Below, one piece after another: positions 1 to 11,566 of a stretch of 64,000 nucleotides of DNA. The position numbers and the translations under genes were made by a program. The first letter of the stretch is position 1; every line of letters begins with the position of its first letter. This DNA is from Chytridium lagenaria. Taxonomy: Eukaryota > Chytridiomycota > Chytridiomycetes > Chytridiales > Chytridiaceae. Below the pieces are notes generated by a model. The model saw nothing but the letters and a program-made list of their open reading frames with translations, had not been told where the DNA came from and did no database searches. Where the stretch lies: assembly GCA_025449115.1 (NCBI GenBank), contig JAHLKC010000007.1, forward strand, positions 1-64,000, in the 5' to 3' direction.

Positions 1-3000
1 TTTCGAGGTATCGACGCGGTTGTCCTACAAAGTATATAAAAAAAAACATGAGCAAGCTGCTAAAATGTATTAAAGACACTCACCGGAATTTTCCCATCGT
101 CACGTTCCGTAAACCGCCGTTTCGTTGGTGACGAATCCAACAACCCATCGCTATGGTCCGAATGCATCCTCTTCAGCGGCTATTCAAAAACATCAGCCAC
201 AAAGACCAATGCAAATAGAAATAGCTAACAAACCTGCAATTTGCCCCCCAAAAACGTTGCCATACTCGAAGCAGATCCATCTCCATTTGAAAGCGGTCCC
301 TTGGAAGATCCCGCACCAGCTTCAACACCGCTGACTCGTGCCGACCGCGCAGGTTCACGCTTAAGTTAAAGTTAGAAATCCACAAGCAAGAAATTTAGAA
401 TTTTAAAGTAGTCCAACCTGCTTTGTCGCGCCGCGAAATAAGTCAACTGCCTTTCCTTGTCTTTCGGTGTCTCATCCGTTTCCATAGCATCTAGGAAGAG
501 GAGTCAGCACAGCATTTTCAAAACCACGAAAAGCACACACCCGAATCCCTCTCCTCTTCATCTTCTTCTTCCTTCTTCTTCTTCTTCGCTGCCCGTTCTT
601 TATACGTCCGGGTGACTTTTGGCTTTTCCTGTACACAAAAGATGTGTAAGTATTGCGGAGCATAAAGAGAAGCAAGATAAACCTACTTTTGCAGCCATCT
701 GCTTAAGGGTAAGCTGCTTAGATCCCTTTCCCTTCGTGTCCTTCGTATCATCTTCCATGTCCTTAAGTTCACTCGTTTCATCGCCTTCAAACCCAAAAAG
801 TTCAGCACACAATTAAAAAAACCAGCAAGTAAAACAACATACCATGCACAGCGTTATGTCCCGTCAATCCACTAAACGAAAAAAGCTGTTACACTCGCCT
901 TCCCCGCCGACGCTCTATTGGCCGCTGAGAAAGGACTTTTTGATTTTTTCACCGCAGGCGTCGCAACCGCAACCTCCTCCTCCTCGCCCTTCTTCCGTTT
1001 CCCCTTCCAAACTTTCTCTACAACCTCCTCCGCTTCCTCCTCCTCCTCCTCCACCTCCTCCTTCTCCCCCTTCTCTCCCTCCTCATCTTCCTCCTTCTGT
1101 TCCACCTCCACCTCCTTTTCCACCTCCTTCTCCTGCACCCCCCGTCCCTTCAAAGTCCTCACCTTCCGCTGCTCCCTCCTCGCATGCTTCCACCGTCCCT
1201 TCCTCCCCTTCTCCTCCTCGTCTTCCAACTCCGCAAGCGCTATCGGCAAATCATCGTCCTGCTTATCATCAAACGTCACATGGCAGCTACAGGTGGCGGC
1301 GACGTGGCGGGGGTGACGGGTTTAGGGGCGAGTTTTACGGTAGGTTTGTTAGCGGGGACGCCGAGGGGCGGAACGTGGATGTTGGGGTTCAACGACACTA
1401 GGGACTTCAACGGGAGTAGGCATGATGTATGTGATTTGTTGCAGGGCGGAGGAGGTGCGGGATAATACTGAGGTGTGGTGCGATGACAGCTGCGCCTTCA
1501 ACGAATTTCTTATAAAGCACAAAAACGTTTCTTAGTTGCTGACATTTACAAAAGCTCCCCCTAAGAGAAAATCATAAAAGTATGACATACCTCCATCATC
1601 TTCATCATCTTTTCAGCCAAAATCGCATGCCGATACTGCACCGCCATTTTCATGACCCCCTCCAATGATTTCTGCCTATACAACTGCGCTGCCAAATCAA
1701 GTGCCCTCTCCATCTTATCTCTCTTACAAGCATCCTATGGTAATAAATAGAGTCCATTAAAAATCCCAATTTCCAAACAAAAAAGTACTAGTTTTTTTTT
1801 TTTCAAAAAAAAAAGGAAAGGGTTTCTTACATCAATGGCAATAATAAGCTGCCTATCACTACTCAATTCCTTCCGTCTCCGTTCCTTAGATTCATGCGTC
1901 TCAATCCCCCGAAGGGCTTTAATTGTGTAATGGTGTTGAAGATAGCTATTTACGCGTTTAAGTAAAGATTTCAAAAACAAGTCAGAGAGACAAACCTCGC
2001 CTGCGCCGCACAAGCGACAGCATCATCCTCCACCTCAAGCGGAATCGCAAGCTGAAACTCCTCCATCGATCCTTTGAATGGCGGTGTAGGATGTCGAAGA
2101 GCTCCCTAAGAATTTATCAATAACACAAAGATGTAAGAGCTAACCTTGCAAGTCACGCCATACAGCAAACTGTCAGATACAGCTACCGGCCAGATATGGC
2201 TCTTGTTAGCGACACCCTCAACATGTCTTTTAGTCTCGTCAAAAAACGGAACCCAGTCGTAATCGTCGAAGGGTTGGAGAATGCGGAGAATGCCGTTAGA
2301 GTCGTAAGTGGCAGGGCTCTTTTGAATAAGAAAGAACAATGTCAGAGACATAATGTGGACACGTAGAAAGGATTGGTCAAAAATCAGGGAGGCTGGAAGA
2401 AAGTGGGAATAGGCATAACTGACCATTTGATCCGTAAACCCGATCCACTCAAGTGTCGAACCAGGAGAGATTGGAAGCGCATCCTTCTTCACGGTCGATG
2501 ATTCTCAACGTCCAAAAGAATGTACCCGAGATCCTGATTATCTGAAAAACGCATAAGAAATCGTCAATAACAGCCCCAAATGTTGAAATTGACAAGAGAC
2601 AAAAAGATAACACACCATCAATGCAAGCTCCCTATGATATACAATAAACAAAAGGCTCGACGCTCCACACATCGACACAACAGGTCCATCCAAACTTTTC
2701 ACTTTCACCGGCAACCCACTCATAGAGAAAAAACCTCAAATACTGTTTATCGGTCGCAACAACAGGTCCTCTCTTCGTTAGCGCAATCGCTATATACAAA
2801 AAAGAAGATTAAACATTCCTCAAAAAACGTTTTTGTAACAAACCTTTCGGATTTTCTCCAAGCTTAACCTTCCAGGTCGAACTAACAGACCAAGCTTCAG
2901 CAGCCCTAAACTCCACCCCACTACCCAAAGGAGATGTCGAATCACACGCAAGCAATACTCCATGTTCGTTCAAACACGCCATCGTGTATTTCGAGAAATC

Positions 3001-5146
3001 CTCCACTAAGTAACCTCTCTGCGATTTATCGTGAAAGTCAACATGAAGCGCGCAATGTGTCCCTTGGTCTTTGGTATGAATGACTCCAAGAAGATTAAAT
3101 GCTACAATAAATCAGTGTAATGATCTCACAACGACAACATTACCAAGGGTATCTCTTTGATCCCGTAAAAGGAGTTTCACCTGGCTGGAACGAAGCCTGC
3201 CGATTCATCTCAGGAAAATGATGTTCAGACAATCCTTGTCAAAGTTGATTCAGTAATTCCATAGGCCCTCAACAACTTACCAGACCCGTAAATTTCCTTC
3301 ACGCGTTTTCTCTGTCGATCATAATACCGATCCACCTGCTCTTTGCTCTCCAGTGGCTCGGCATACCCCGCTCCATCATCGTCCTCAACAAAAAGCCGCC
3401 ATATCGTCATCAAAATCCATGGCGTCAAAGGCAGTGTTGTCGTATTGGTCGACGTTAGGGCGGGTGACAGATTCCGTTGCAGTGACTACAAAAAAAATAA
3501 GCGCTGCTAGACAAAATACTAAACTTACCTTTTGGTACAGCTTCGTTGTCCTCGGCAAACATCAAGGATAATTCATCTTCTGGTGTTAACGTGATGACAA
3601 CCTTGCCGATTTTGGAGATCAGAATACCAGATTTGTTATCGGACTATCATAATTATAGAAGAGTTAGTATTGAAATTAAAAATCATGAACGCGGGCATCC
3701 GAATTCAACGGCAACAAAAAAATCTTACCAAGCAGAGCTCCTGTAAGTTAGGGTGCCATGCGAGTCCCAAAATCGTCGCAGAGTGTGTAAATCGCTTTAA
3801 ACACGCAGCCTTACTCTTTTCGGGCTCCCAGATTTGGAGGTTATGCTCACATGCTGCAGCAAGAAGAGCTCCGTCTGACGACCAAGCAAGGCACGTAACA
3901 CCCTGATAAAAAAAACAAATACCAAAAATGCATATTAATACCTTGTACGTAACTAGCATTTTCATTACCTTGCTATTCTCTTTTAATGTGTATGCAGCTT
4001 TCCAAGTATTAGCCGATAGAACGATAATATCTATTGAAAGTCAGCCATCGTCTAGATCCAAAAATTGCTAACCCCTTTTCCTCCCAGGAACGGCCAAAAA
4101 CTTCCCAGAAGGATGCCAGGATATTCTTCCAAGATCATAAGATGTCTTTCCTCCAGAAAACGCTGACGAATGTTTTCAGAACTCAAACGTAAGAAAGGAT
4201 CTCACCTTTTGAAAGTCGTGCCAGGAATAGTGTCATGAAGGGTCTTGGAACAGCGAAAATCATTGTCGCCATCCCAAATTTTGACACTTCCGTCTGAACT
4301 AGTAGAAACCTATGGAAAGATAAGAAATGAAAGTGAGCCTCTATTTCCGTCGAAGTTCCGCGAGATGAGGCGGTTGGAGAAAATGTACCAGCCAACGTCC
4401 GTCGGGAGAGAATGAAAGAGTTTTGACAGGTTTCTCGTGCATGTCCTTTCCATCAAGTGTCCTGATCTTTTCAATGTCATTCGCATCTACAATCTTGATA
4501 GCCATATCGCTGTTTTGGGCGTTAGTCGACATGAAAACAACGCGTATTCGGCAGACTATAAGAAATCTTTCACAACTCACTCTCCAGCGGCCGCGACTTG
4601 TCGAACATAAGTTTTGGTGTCATCAAGGCGGAGGGCGACACATCTTACTGGCAGGGTGAAACGCGTGATAGTTTTTTCAATATCCATCGTGACAAAGCTC
4701 CCACATCGAACGTGGCCATCCTCAGACGCGATGGCAAAGAAGTCGCCCTGTTAATGTTGTTTACGTTGTCAGTTTCAGAACAACGTTCGGACAATTCGAA
4801 CATGACAAAGAAAGAAGGGAAAGAGGAACCTACATGCACGGCAATGTCCACGATGGCCTTCATCTTGCTGCCCTCACCAATAATACCAACTGGTTTCATT
4901 GTAAGAGACTCCTCCATGACGTCGACAGTGTCAAACACCCGCATGATGCCATCCCCAGAGACAGTGACCACTCTTTTCGCCATCGTTCCCCACGTACTTG
5001 CATGCAAAAACTTCCTTGCTGCTGCCCAACAAATTCGATGATGCAGACGCACCCTTTGATGCTGATGAAGGAGGAGTTGTTGAGATGATTCTAGCTTTTG
5101 ATAGTGCAATTGGAGCCGAGGATGTGGTTGTTGCTGCTGGAGCCAT
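1..5146 (-). CDS. CTF4: Ctf4/And-1 (Mcl1) replisome adaptor, partial at 3' end
   Basis: This is the Ctf4/And-1/WDHD1 family protein that links the CMG helicase to polymerase alpha at forks. The start is the ATG at 5146 (MAPAATTTSS). An N-terminal WD40 propeller spans about 5.0-3.7 kb, with blades such as VTVSGDGIMRVFD, VKTLSFSPDGRWL and GVTCLAWSSDGALLAAA. After an acidic linker, the Ctf4 middle (SepB) domain lies at about 3.2-2.1 kb, with GSGVEFRAAEAWSVSSTWKV, GPVVSMCGASSLLFIVYH and LPISPGSTLEWIGFTDQ. The helical C-terminal part follows (LKRVNSYLQHHYTIKALRG). A long acidic and lysine-rich tail lies at 1.4-0.5 kb, and further short exons appear to continue past base 1. At least ten short introns interrupt the gene. 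Near 4,990 the frame slips by one base inside a WD40 blade, probably a sequencing error. The family call is secure; exon limits in the tail are tentative. Confidence 0.9.
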
Positions 5147-5502
5147 ATCTAATAAATTGTTACTTTCCAACAAAATGGGACAGACGAAACCACCATGCAT
5201 TATCATCGAGTCCGAATACCCTGGACATATATTTGTGTAATACAAAATCCCAAATTCTTTTTTTTTTTTTTTCTTTTTCTTTTCTTTTCTTTTACCTTTT
5301 CTCTCTGAACAAAGGGCACTCTATTATATTTATTATCGACGGCACCGTAACATCAACTAAGCACTTGAATTCTGAAATAAAACTATCGACCCCCATACTG
5401 CAACCAGATATTCCCATCCTCATCGTAGTTCATCATCAACCAACACGCTGCTCACACGTCTACGGACCCAGTTGCTGTAAACGGCGAGGTTAACAATAAA
5501 AC
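5147..5502. promoter_or_regulatory. Divergent promoter spacer, CTF4 / SEL1-repeat gene
   Basis: This 356-bp spacer separates two start codons pointing away from each other, so it must hold the promoters of both genes. It carries a long pyrimidine tract on the + strand (about 5,256-5,297, mostly T with a few C). No clear TATA box or cell-cycle box was found. Confidence 0.5.
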
Positions 5503-8500
5503 ATGTGGGAGGAAGAAGGGGGTTCTGTAGGTGATGATGACTCAAAGCCTTTGCCTTTACCCATCGATCATGAAAGCAACATGTTTGAGGATGCCGATGA
5601 GGACGATGCGCCTGTCCCATTCTCCCCAATAGCTGCTGCTGCAACCGTCCTCGCAAGATCTGCCTCTGCATCCGTCTCCCCTGCTGCCTCCCCTGTTACC
5701 TCCCCAGCAACCATCGCGTTGGAACACACTGCCATTCCCCCCTCTCCCACGGTCTCCATCGCCGCCTCACCCATCTTCGCCTCCGCCACCAAACCGAATC
5801 CCCCCGCCAAGCCCTCCCCTCTCGTCACAAGCACAAACGGAGATACGGATGTGACTTCTTCCCATGCAAATCAAAATGGGGCCGGTGAGCACGAGGACGA
5901 AGATCATGTCCCTCTCGCCGTCGTTAGAGAGCGTCAATCGGCTCAAAACTCTCCATCAACACCAACTACTCCCGCATCTCTCGCACGAACGATGCTTCAA
6001 AGCCCCTTACGGTCATCTGCCGATAAGAAGCCCTTACCTAAGCTTGCAGACACTGAAGCCCAGTCGGTAGCAAGATCGTCTTCCTCATCATCCGATTGGC
6101 ATCACGTTTCTAAAAACAGATATGACGCGGATATGCCTCCCCTCTCGGTTAGTTTTCATTTTCTGAAAACTCTTTTCTTTTCTAGACCTAGCATTAGTCA
6201 ACTAATATCCCTTTCAAATATACTCGCGTAATCTCTTGCTCCAGGTGGAATCATCAATGATGCCTGCGGGCTGGCCTGAATATCAAAACCCAACACCTGG
6301 AAACTACGACTCGCCTAGTGAAAGTGAGGATGAATACGATTCCAGTGACACCTCCTCCGACCTCGGTACCGTCCCGCGTCGAACCCCGAAAGAACCTCAA
6401 TCAACCTTTACCAGCACTTATGTCCCTTCCACGCTCAGCAGGCAGGCAAGTACTGAAGACTTCGGAAGTTCCGGATACTCAAGTAGCCGAACCGTAAAAC
6501 CAAAAACCTCTGGTTGGTTTGGTTCCATCTATAACGCCTTTCAAAACTTTATCGACCCAGAGCTCACTGAAGAGCAGCTTTACCCAGAAGGCGTCCCTGG
6601 GAAACCACCGGTACCGACTCCAGATGAAGATTTTGCTGAGGGGAAAAAGCTTTTTGACGCCAGACAGTACGAGAAGGCTGTCAAGTGTTTTGAACTCGCT
6701 GTTGCCGGCAGCAATCACGTTGAGGCTATGAAATACCTTGCCGACTGCTACACTCCCGCTCGTCTCTCCAACTCCTCCAAAGTGTCCGACTGGACCAAAC
6801 GCCGTATGACGGTCCTCGCTACCCTGAAGGCATGCTCCAGCACGCTCTTTTCCTCAAACGCACCAACAACAACAGTCACGAGGGTGAACACATTGTTCTC
6901 ATCCGCGCGGCTGCTGACGCAGGACACCCACCGCCATGCACGAGTTTGGTCTTTTCCTACGCCACGTCGGGAAGGGATCTGAAGCTATGGCGTGGTTTCA
7001 CCAGGCCGCTGATCTCGGCCACGAAGCCTCTGAAGGACCCATCGCGGAAGGCTACGAAAGGGGTATAGGTGTCCCAATGGATCCCGTCGCAGGTGCCGCA
7101 TGGCGTGAGAGGGTGAATGAACGGAAACAAGAATTGGAGGCTCAGAGACGGAAAAAAGAACTTGAGGAGCAAGCCCTTGCCACCCGAGTCAGAGCGGAAG
7201 CTGCTCGTAGGGCTGAAGAAAAATCTCGGAAGGAACGTGAGCAACGGATAAGGGAGGCCGACGCGGCTGCTCGTCGCGCGCTTGATAAACCACTCAGCGC
7301 AGCAATCAGGAATATTGAATGGGGATTTTATACAAAGGGGATTGAGCAGCTCCATGCTCTCGCTACCCAGGGAAATGCTGACGCAAGGGATTACCTTGAT
7401 CCTGATTTATCGCCTATGGGATTTAAGAATTCGCATGGGATGTATTATATGGGTCAACATCACGCTGCTCATGCTGATCCTGGGGCGGCGGCAAAATGGT
7501 ACCGGAGGTCTGCGGAAGCTGGTACCATGAAGCCATGGTCACGTATGCCGCGTATTTAATTGTCGGGAAGGGGATGGAGCATTCTGATCCTGGACAAGCT
7601 ATGGCTTGGTTGATGAAGTCTTGGGAGGTTGGACGGAATCGGAGGCTGCGCTTGCATTGGGTGAGGCTTATACAAAAGGAATCGGGGTGATGCCTGATCC
7701 AGTTAAGGCTGTAAAATGGTATACGAGAGCGTGGGAGGAGGGAGGGTATTCTGAGGCTGCTTTTGCCGTCGGATTGGCTTATGCTACTGGGTTCACACCT
7801 GGGGCTGTGGATCCAACGCAGTGGAGTCATGCGAGTATTGGTGGGGATCCGAAAGTTTCTGAGCATTTAGATGCACGGACTATTGTCAAGAAGTCGGATC
7901 TAGCGCTTCAGGCCTCTGCTGAGGAGGAGGCGGCGAATGCTGCTGCAGTTAAAGCGGACGGATCTTCCACAACGCCTCTATCACCGACAACCTCCGAAGA
8001 TGATGATGACACTGTGCCAAATGTTCCTCATACTCCTGCGGCTCCTAGTCCGAGACCTATGTCGAGGTCTTCGACGCATGGGTCGTTGGCAAACGTTGCG
8101 TCTGGGGCGGCGTCGCCACAGGCGTCGTCTCCAGGATCTGGGTCACCAGTGTTTGGTACGAGGAGAGTGTTGAGGAATTTGACAGCTGTTAAGCAGGATG
8201 TGGTCATGGCTGGGCAGTGGTATAGGAGGGCGGCGGATAAGGGGCACTCAAGGGCAAGTAATAATTTGGGAGAGTTGTATATGACTGGAAGAGGGGTTCC
8301 AAGAGATGATATGGTCGGATTTGCCTTGTTTAGGAGGGCAGCGATGTGAGTGGATTTATCTATAGTGTGTATAATAGTTGATTCTTACACTTAATTGTAG
8401 TGCTGGTCTTCCTGAGGCTGAATATAACCTTGGAAGATGTTATCGTGAGGGACGCGGAATGTGCGCCGAACGAGGATATGGCTGTCCACTGGTTTGTCAA

Positions 8501-8786
8501 GGCTGAAGAAAAAGGTATAGACTTAGCCTTTTCTCACTACTTTTTGGACGCTTAGTTAATAACCTGGCCTTTTTCTTTCCTCGTAGGCATCCCTGAAGCT
8601 ACCAAGGCTCTCATGATGACTCCTCAAGGAAAGAGGGCAAGCAAAGAAAGCCCCACAAGAGTAGACTTACTGTCGTTTCTAACTGAAGTGGATTGTGGGA
8701 CTCTCAATTCTCATTTCACTATTTCTATTGATTATCCTATTCGTCACTTTTTATTAATGTTCCCTAAATCTCAATTTTTTTTATAG
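5503..8786 (+). CDS. SEL1-repeat (TPR-like) protein with internal coiled coil
   Basis: The start is the ATG at 5503 (MWEEEGGSVGDDD). The first ~300 residues are Ser/Pro/Ala-rich and disordered, broken by an intron at about 6,150-6,244. About eight SEL1-type repeats follow, for example FDARQYEKAVKCFELAVAGS, EAMAWFHQAADLGHEASEG, DPVKAVKWYTRAWEEGG, QWYRRAADKGHSRASNNLGE and EAEYNLGRCYREGRG. A charged coiled-coil stretch (about 7,110-7,290, rich in RKKELEEQ and RAEEKSRKEREQ) sits between repeat groups. SEL1 repeats are protein-protein adaptors, as in Chs4/Skt5 and Hrd3, but nothing here points to one pathway. Frame slips near 6,770, 6,920, 7,530 and 7,600 break otherwise continuous repeats. Two introns lie near 8,348-8,400 and 8,515-8,586. 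The stop at 8,786 assumes no further slip and may lie earlier. Confidence 0.75.
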
Positions 8787-9184
8787 CTCTTAAACTTTTG
8801 AGATTTTTTTTATAGCCTCACCGAACAATTTTCTTATGGCCCCTCTTTTCTATAAGTCCATTTTTTATGGTGCTCTTTCACCCTGGCGTTCTTATTTACG
8901 GATGTGTTTACATGATAAACCTTTTTTTTTCTTTCTTTTTTCCTCTTTTTATTTTGCGACGTTTTTTCCCCGTTGTTTTGTCCACATGCTCGACTCCATT
9001 CTATTCTCCGTGTTAAGGATTTGCCTCCTCTTTTCTCTACAACTTGATTCGTTGTTCGCCATCATAATAATAAGGTGGATGCAGACTCACTTCTTTCAAA
9101 ATGAAATTTCATGTCTCAGCTTTTGATGTCAATAACGAATCGGATTCTCGAAAGCATGCAGCGTTTATTTAATTTTTACTATGT
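8787..9184. other. Convergent 3' spacer
   Basis: About 400 bp of T-rich sequence between two converging genes. It contains long T runs suited to polyadenylation. The ORF at 8,836-9,126 is T-rich and low in complexity and is not supported as a gene. Confidence 0.4.
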
Positions 9185-9947
9185 TCAGAATTTGAAGGAA
9201 GCAGAACCTCCACGATCCAGTTGTAAGATACCGACATGGGGGATGATATCCAGTGAAGTGAGATATTGGCGGGGAGGTTTCTAAAGTGTTTGATTAATTA
9301 TATAATAACACACAACGAAAATAGAAGAAAAAAGTCCTCACCGAATCTTGTAATTAATATCAGACGCCAAATACTCGGGTTTCTGGTTCTTGAGAACAAT
9401 CTTTGCGTCCTGTTTACTCGTGATAATGTCATCCCAGATCACGATTTGGTTTGTACCCTACAAATGTCTCAGTTCAGCATTCTGCAACGAAAAAAACAAA
9501 ACTCACATGTGTCTTTGTCGCATATTCGACAACCACAAACACAAACAGCTGCTTAGTGTTCCAGTTGAAGAGCTCGGTCAAGTCTGGCAATGATATCAGA
9601 ATCAATGCATAAAGAGTGGTGGAATGAATGAATGGAAAACAATCCTCCAACCTGCATCCATATTGAAGTGAATCGTCGCCAATTCCGCCAACGGCATACT
9701 GTAATCATAGTAGTACCCAACTCTCCCCAATTTTCTATGTGATCTATGTGGTTAGATATTTAACACTTAAAAAGGTGGAAGTCGCAAATAAAACTTACAC
9801 CGAAACCTTGTTCACTGTAACCAACGTCGGCACCTCGGCTTTGCTCAACAACAATGGACCAGTGACAGCCGTTAAAGCAAGGACGGTGAACACGACGCTC
9901 ACAAAGAATGCAAAGACGGCGTTCGCCCGCGTTGAAAGGGAGGTCAT
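9185..9947 (-). CDS. SPC3: Signal peptidase complex subunit 3 (SPC22/23 family)
   Basis: This is the essential ER-membrane subunit of the signal peptidase complex, a short-tailed type II protein with a lumenal domain. The start is the ATG at 9947. The N-terminus reads MTSLSTRANAVFAFFVSVVF, the family's conserved start leading into the membrane segment. Four exons are joined by GT-AG introns. Later exons carry YSMPLAELATIHFNMDADL, LTELFNWNTKQLFVFVVVEY and QIVIWDDIITSKQDAKIVL, all typical of SPC3/SPCS3. In the last exon the conserved SLHW-DIIPHVGIL stretch is split by a one-base loss after TGG near 9,240. With that loss allowed for, the protein ends at the TGA at 9,185-9,187 with ASFKF. It is divergent to the SRP14 gene, which also acts in ER targeting. 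The family call is firm. Confidence 0.9.
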
Positions 9948-10477
9948 GATCGATTTTTCTTGTTGGAAGGTCCTGAATGTGGTCAAAAAACGGTCGTTTG
10001 GGTGGGGTTTTTGGACGTCGTACAACAGACCTTGAGAACTGCAGTTTGGTTGTTGAGGTTTTGATCGCTGAAGATGCTGGTGAAGAATGAGAAGGTATGG
10101 AGAAACGGCAGTGTGTGTGTGTGTGTGTGAACGGGATGAGGGTTCGGATCGGGGTTGATGTGGTGAGAGGAGAGGGGTTAGTTTTTTGGTCAGAGTGGAT
10201 AGCTGTTTGTTGGAAGGATTTGGTTGGATGTGGACTCATGGCCTTGAAATCTTCATAGCTTCTATTCCTATCCTATTTATTGTTTGCAAGATGCATGCAT
10301 GCATGAATTATAAGTGTATTAAGCGTCATCTTTCCGGTGGATACTACTACATCAATTCATGTGGGATATTATTTCCATCCTCAGCCTTTCGTCGTCGCCT
10401 CTCTGCATGGATTTTGGGATCACCCTACAGCCTTTCAATACGCTGACACATTAACACTTTATTTCCCCTTTCTAATA
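9948..10477. promoter_or_regulatory. Divergent promoter spacer, SPC3 / SRP14, with (GT)n repeat
   Basis: This spacer lies between the SPC3 ATG and the first recognisable SRP14 exon. A (GT) dinucleotide run occupies 10,111-10,129, and an alternating GCAT run lies near 10,290-10,305. The short first exon of SRP14 must lie in the right part, but its ATG and donor could not be chosen with confidence. Confidence 0.4.
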
Positions 10478-11024
10478 GTTTTTGCTTGAATTAGCAAAAC
10501 AATTTGAGAACAGCAAGACCAAAGGAACTGTACAAATTACATACAAACGCTGTAAGCCTACTATCATTTTTTTTACGTTGCTCTTTACTCCATATTGCGT
10601 AATCCTCTGTGTGAGCTTATACTTGAAATTAACGTCATTAACTCCACTTCTTTCACCATCTATGCCACGTTCGCTACTCATCCACACAGATGCCTACGAA
10701 CCCAAGAAATCAAAAAAATCCACCTCAATGGATGTAGAAGAGTCCGAAGACACCGAATTCCCCTGCCTTGTCCGCTCTATATTGGGCAACAACAAAATTA
10801 GTACACTCGTAGAACCCCGCGACACCGAGAAGTTTCAGGAAGGGTGTGGAAACATTATGCGGCTCCATATGGATAGTCTGAAGAAGAAGGAGAAGGTTAA
10901 GAAGGGGGCTGCAGCTGCTGTTGAGAAGAAGAAGAAGAAGGGAGGAAAGGGGAAGAAGTCTGCTGGAGTGAAGAAGCAGGTTGTTGGGGAGCAGAAGTTG
11001 AGAGCGATAAAGAAGACCGCATGA
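10478..11024 (+). CDS. SRP14: Signal recognition particle 14-kDa protein (SRP14), first exon not resolved
   Basis: SRP14 forms the Alu-domain part of the signal recognition particle, which slows translation during ER targeting. An exon starting after the acceptor CTAATAG at 10,477 reads FLLELAKQFENSKTKGTVQI, the conserved SRP14 N-terminal helix and strand. An intron (about 10,552-10,690) joins it to the second half, where NNKISTLVEPRDTEKFQEG and NIMRLHMDSLKKKEK match the family core. A lysine/alanine-rich tail (AAAAVEKKKKKGGKGKKSA) ends at the TGA at 11,022-11,024. Basic, low-complexity tails are usual in SRP14. A stop codon just upstream of the first exon shows that another short exon carries the ATG. 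No frame slip was seen in this gene. Confidence 0.88.
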
Positions 11025-11566
11025 GGGGTGGTGATTTGTTTCAAGATGCTGGTGAAGGATGAGGGGAGTTTGTTATTATATGAAGGCGTTTAATCTGCAC
11101 AGGCGGTGTGAATCAGTAGTTGTGGTACTTTGGGGTGTGGAATGCCTTTTGGCATCTGCCTATCGATGGTGTATAGGACACTACTTTTGTTCTTTCTTGC
11201 ACGTTTGGTTTATATCCCAGTCAACCTCAACGAATATAGGTGAATAACCACGTAAGAATAATTACGTGCATTTTTACGCCCTGCCGGAATTCAGAAGAAA
11301 TTTCGAAGTCCAAAAAAGAAAAAAACTTAATCAAGCAAACTGCTTAACTTCGTTGGCTGTTTGTCCAGACTCTTAAGCAAACTTGTGAATCACTGTGCGC
11401 ATCCCTTCCCGCTGCTCATTGACTGCACACAGACGCACGCAGCAACACACACGGGAAGCTTCCGTTCGGTATCATCTTCTTATCCTCCACAACTGTCTCT
11501 TCAAGGTCGCGGACAACAGACCAACCATTTCACACGCGGTTTCCTTTCGATTCTATTTTAGTGAAG

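Noticed and set aside
844..1401. A 185-codon Pro-rich ORF on the + strand
   Set aside because: It is the antisense reading of the Glu/Lys-rich Ctf4 tail; its Pro/Ser make-up follows from CTC/TCC triplets.
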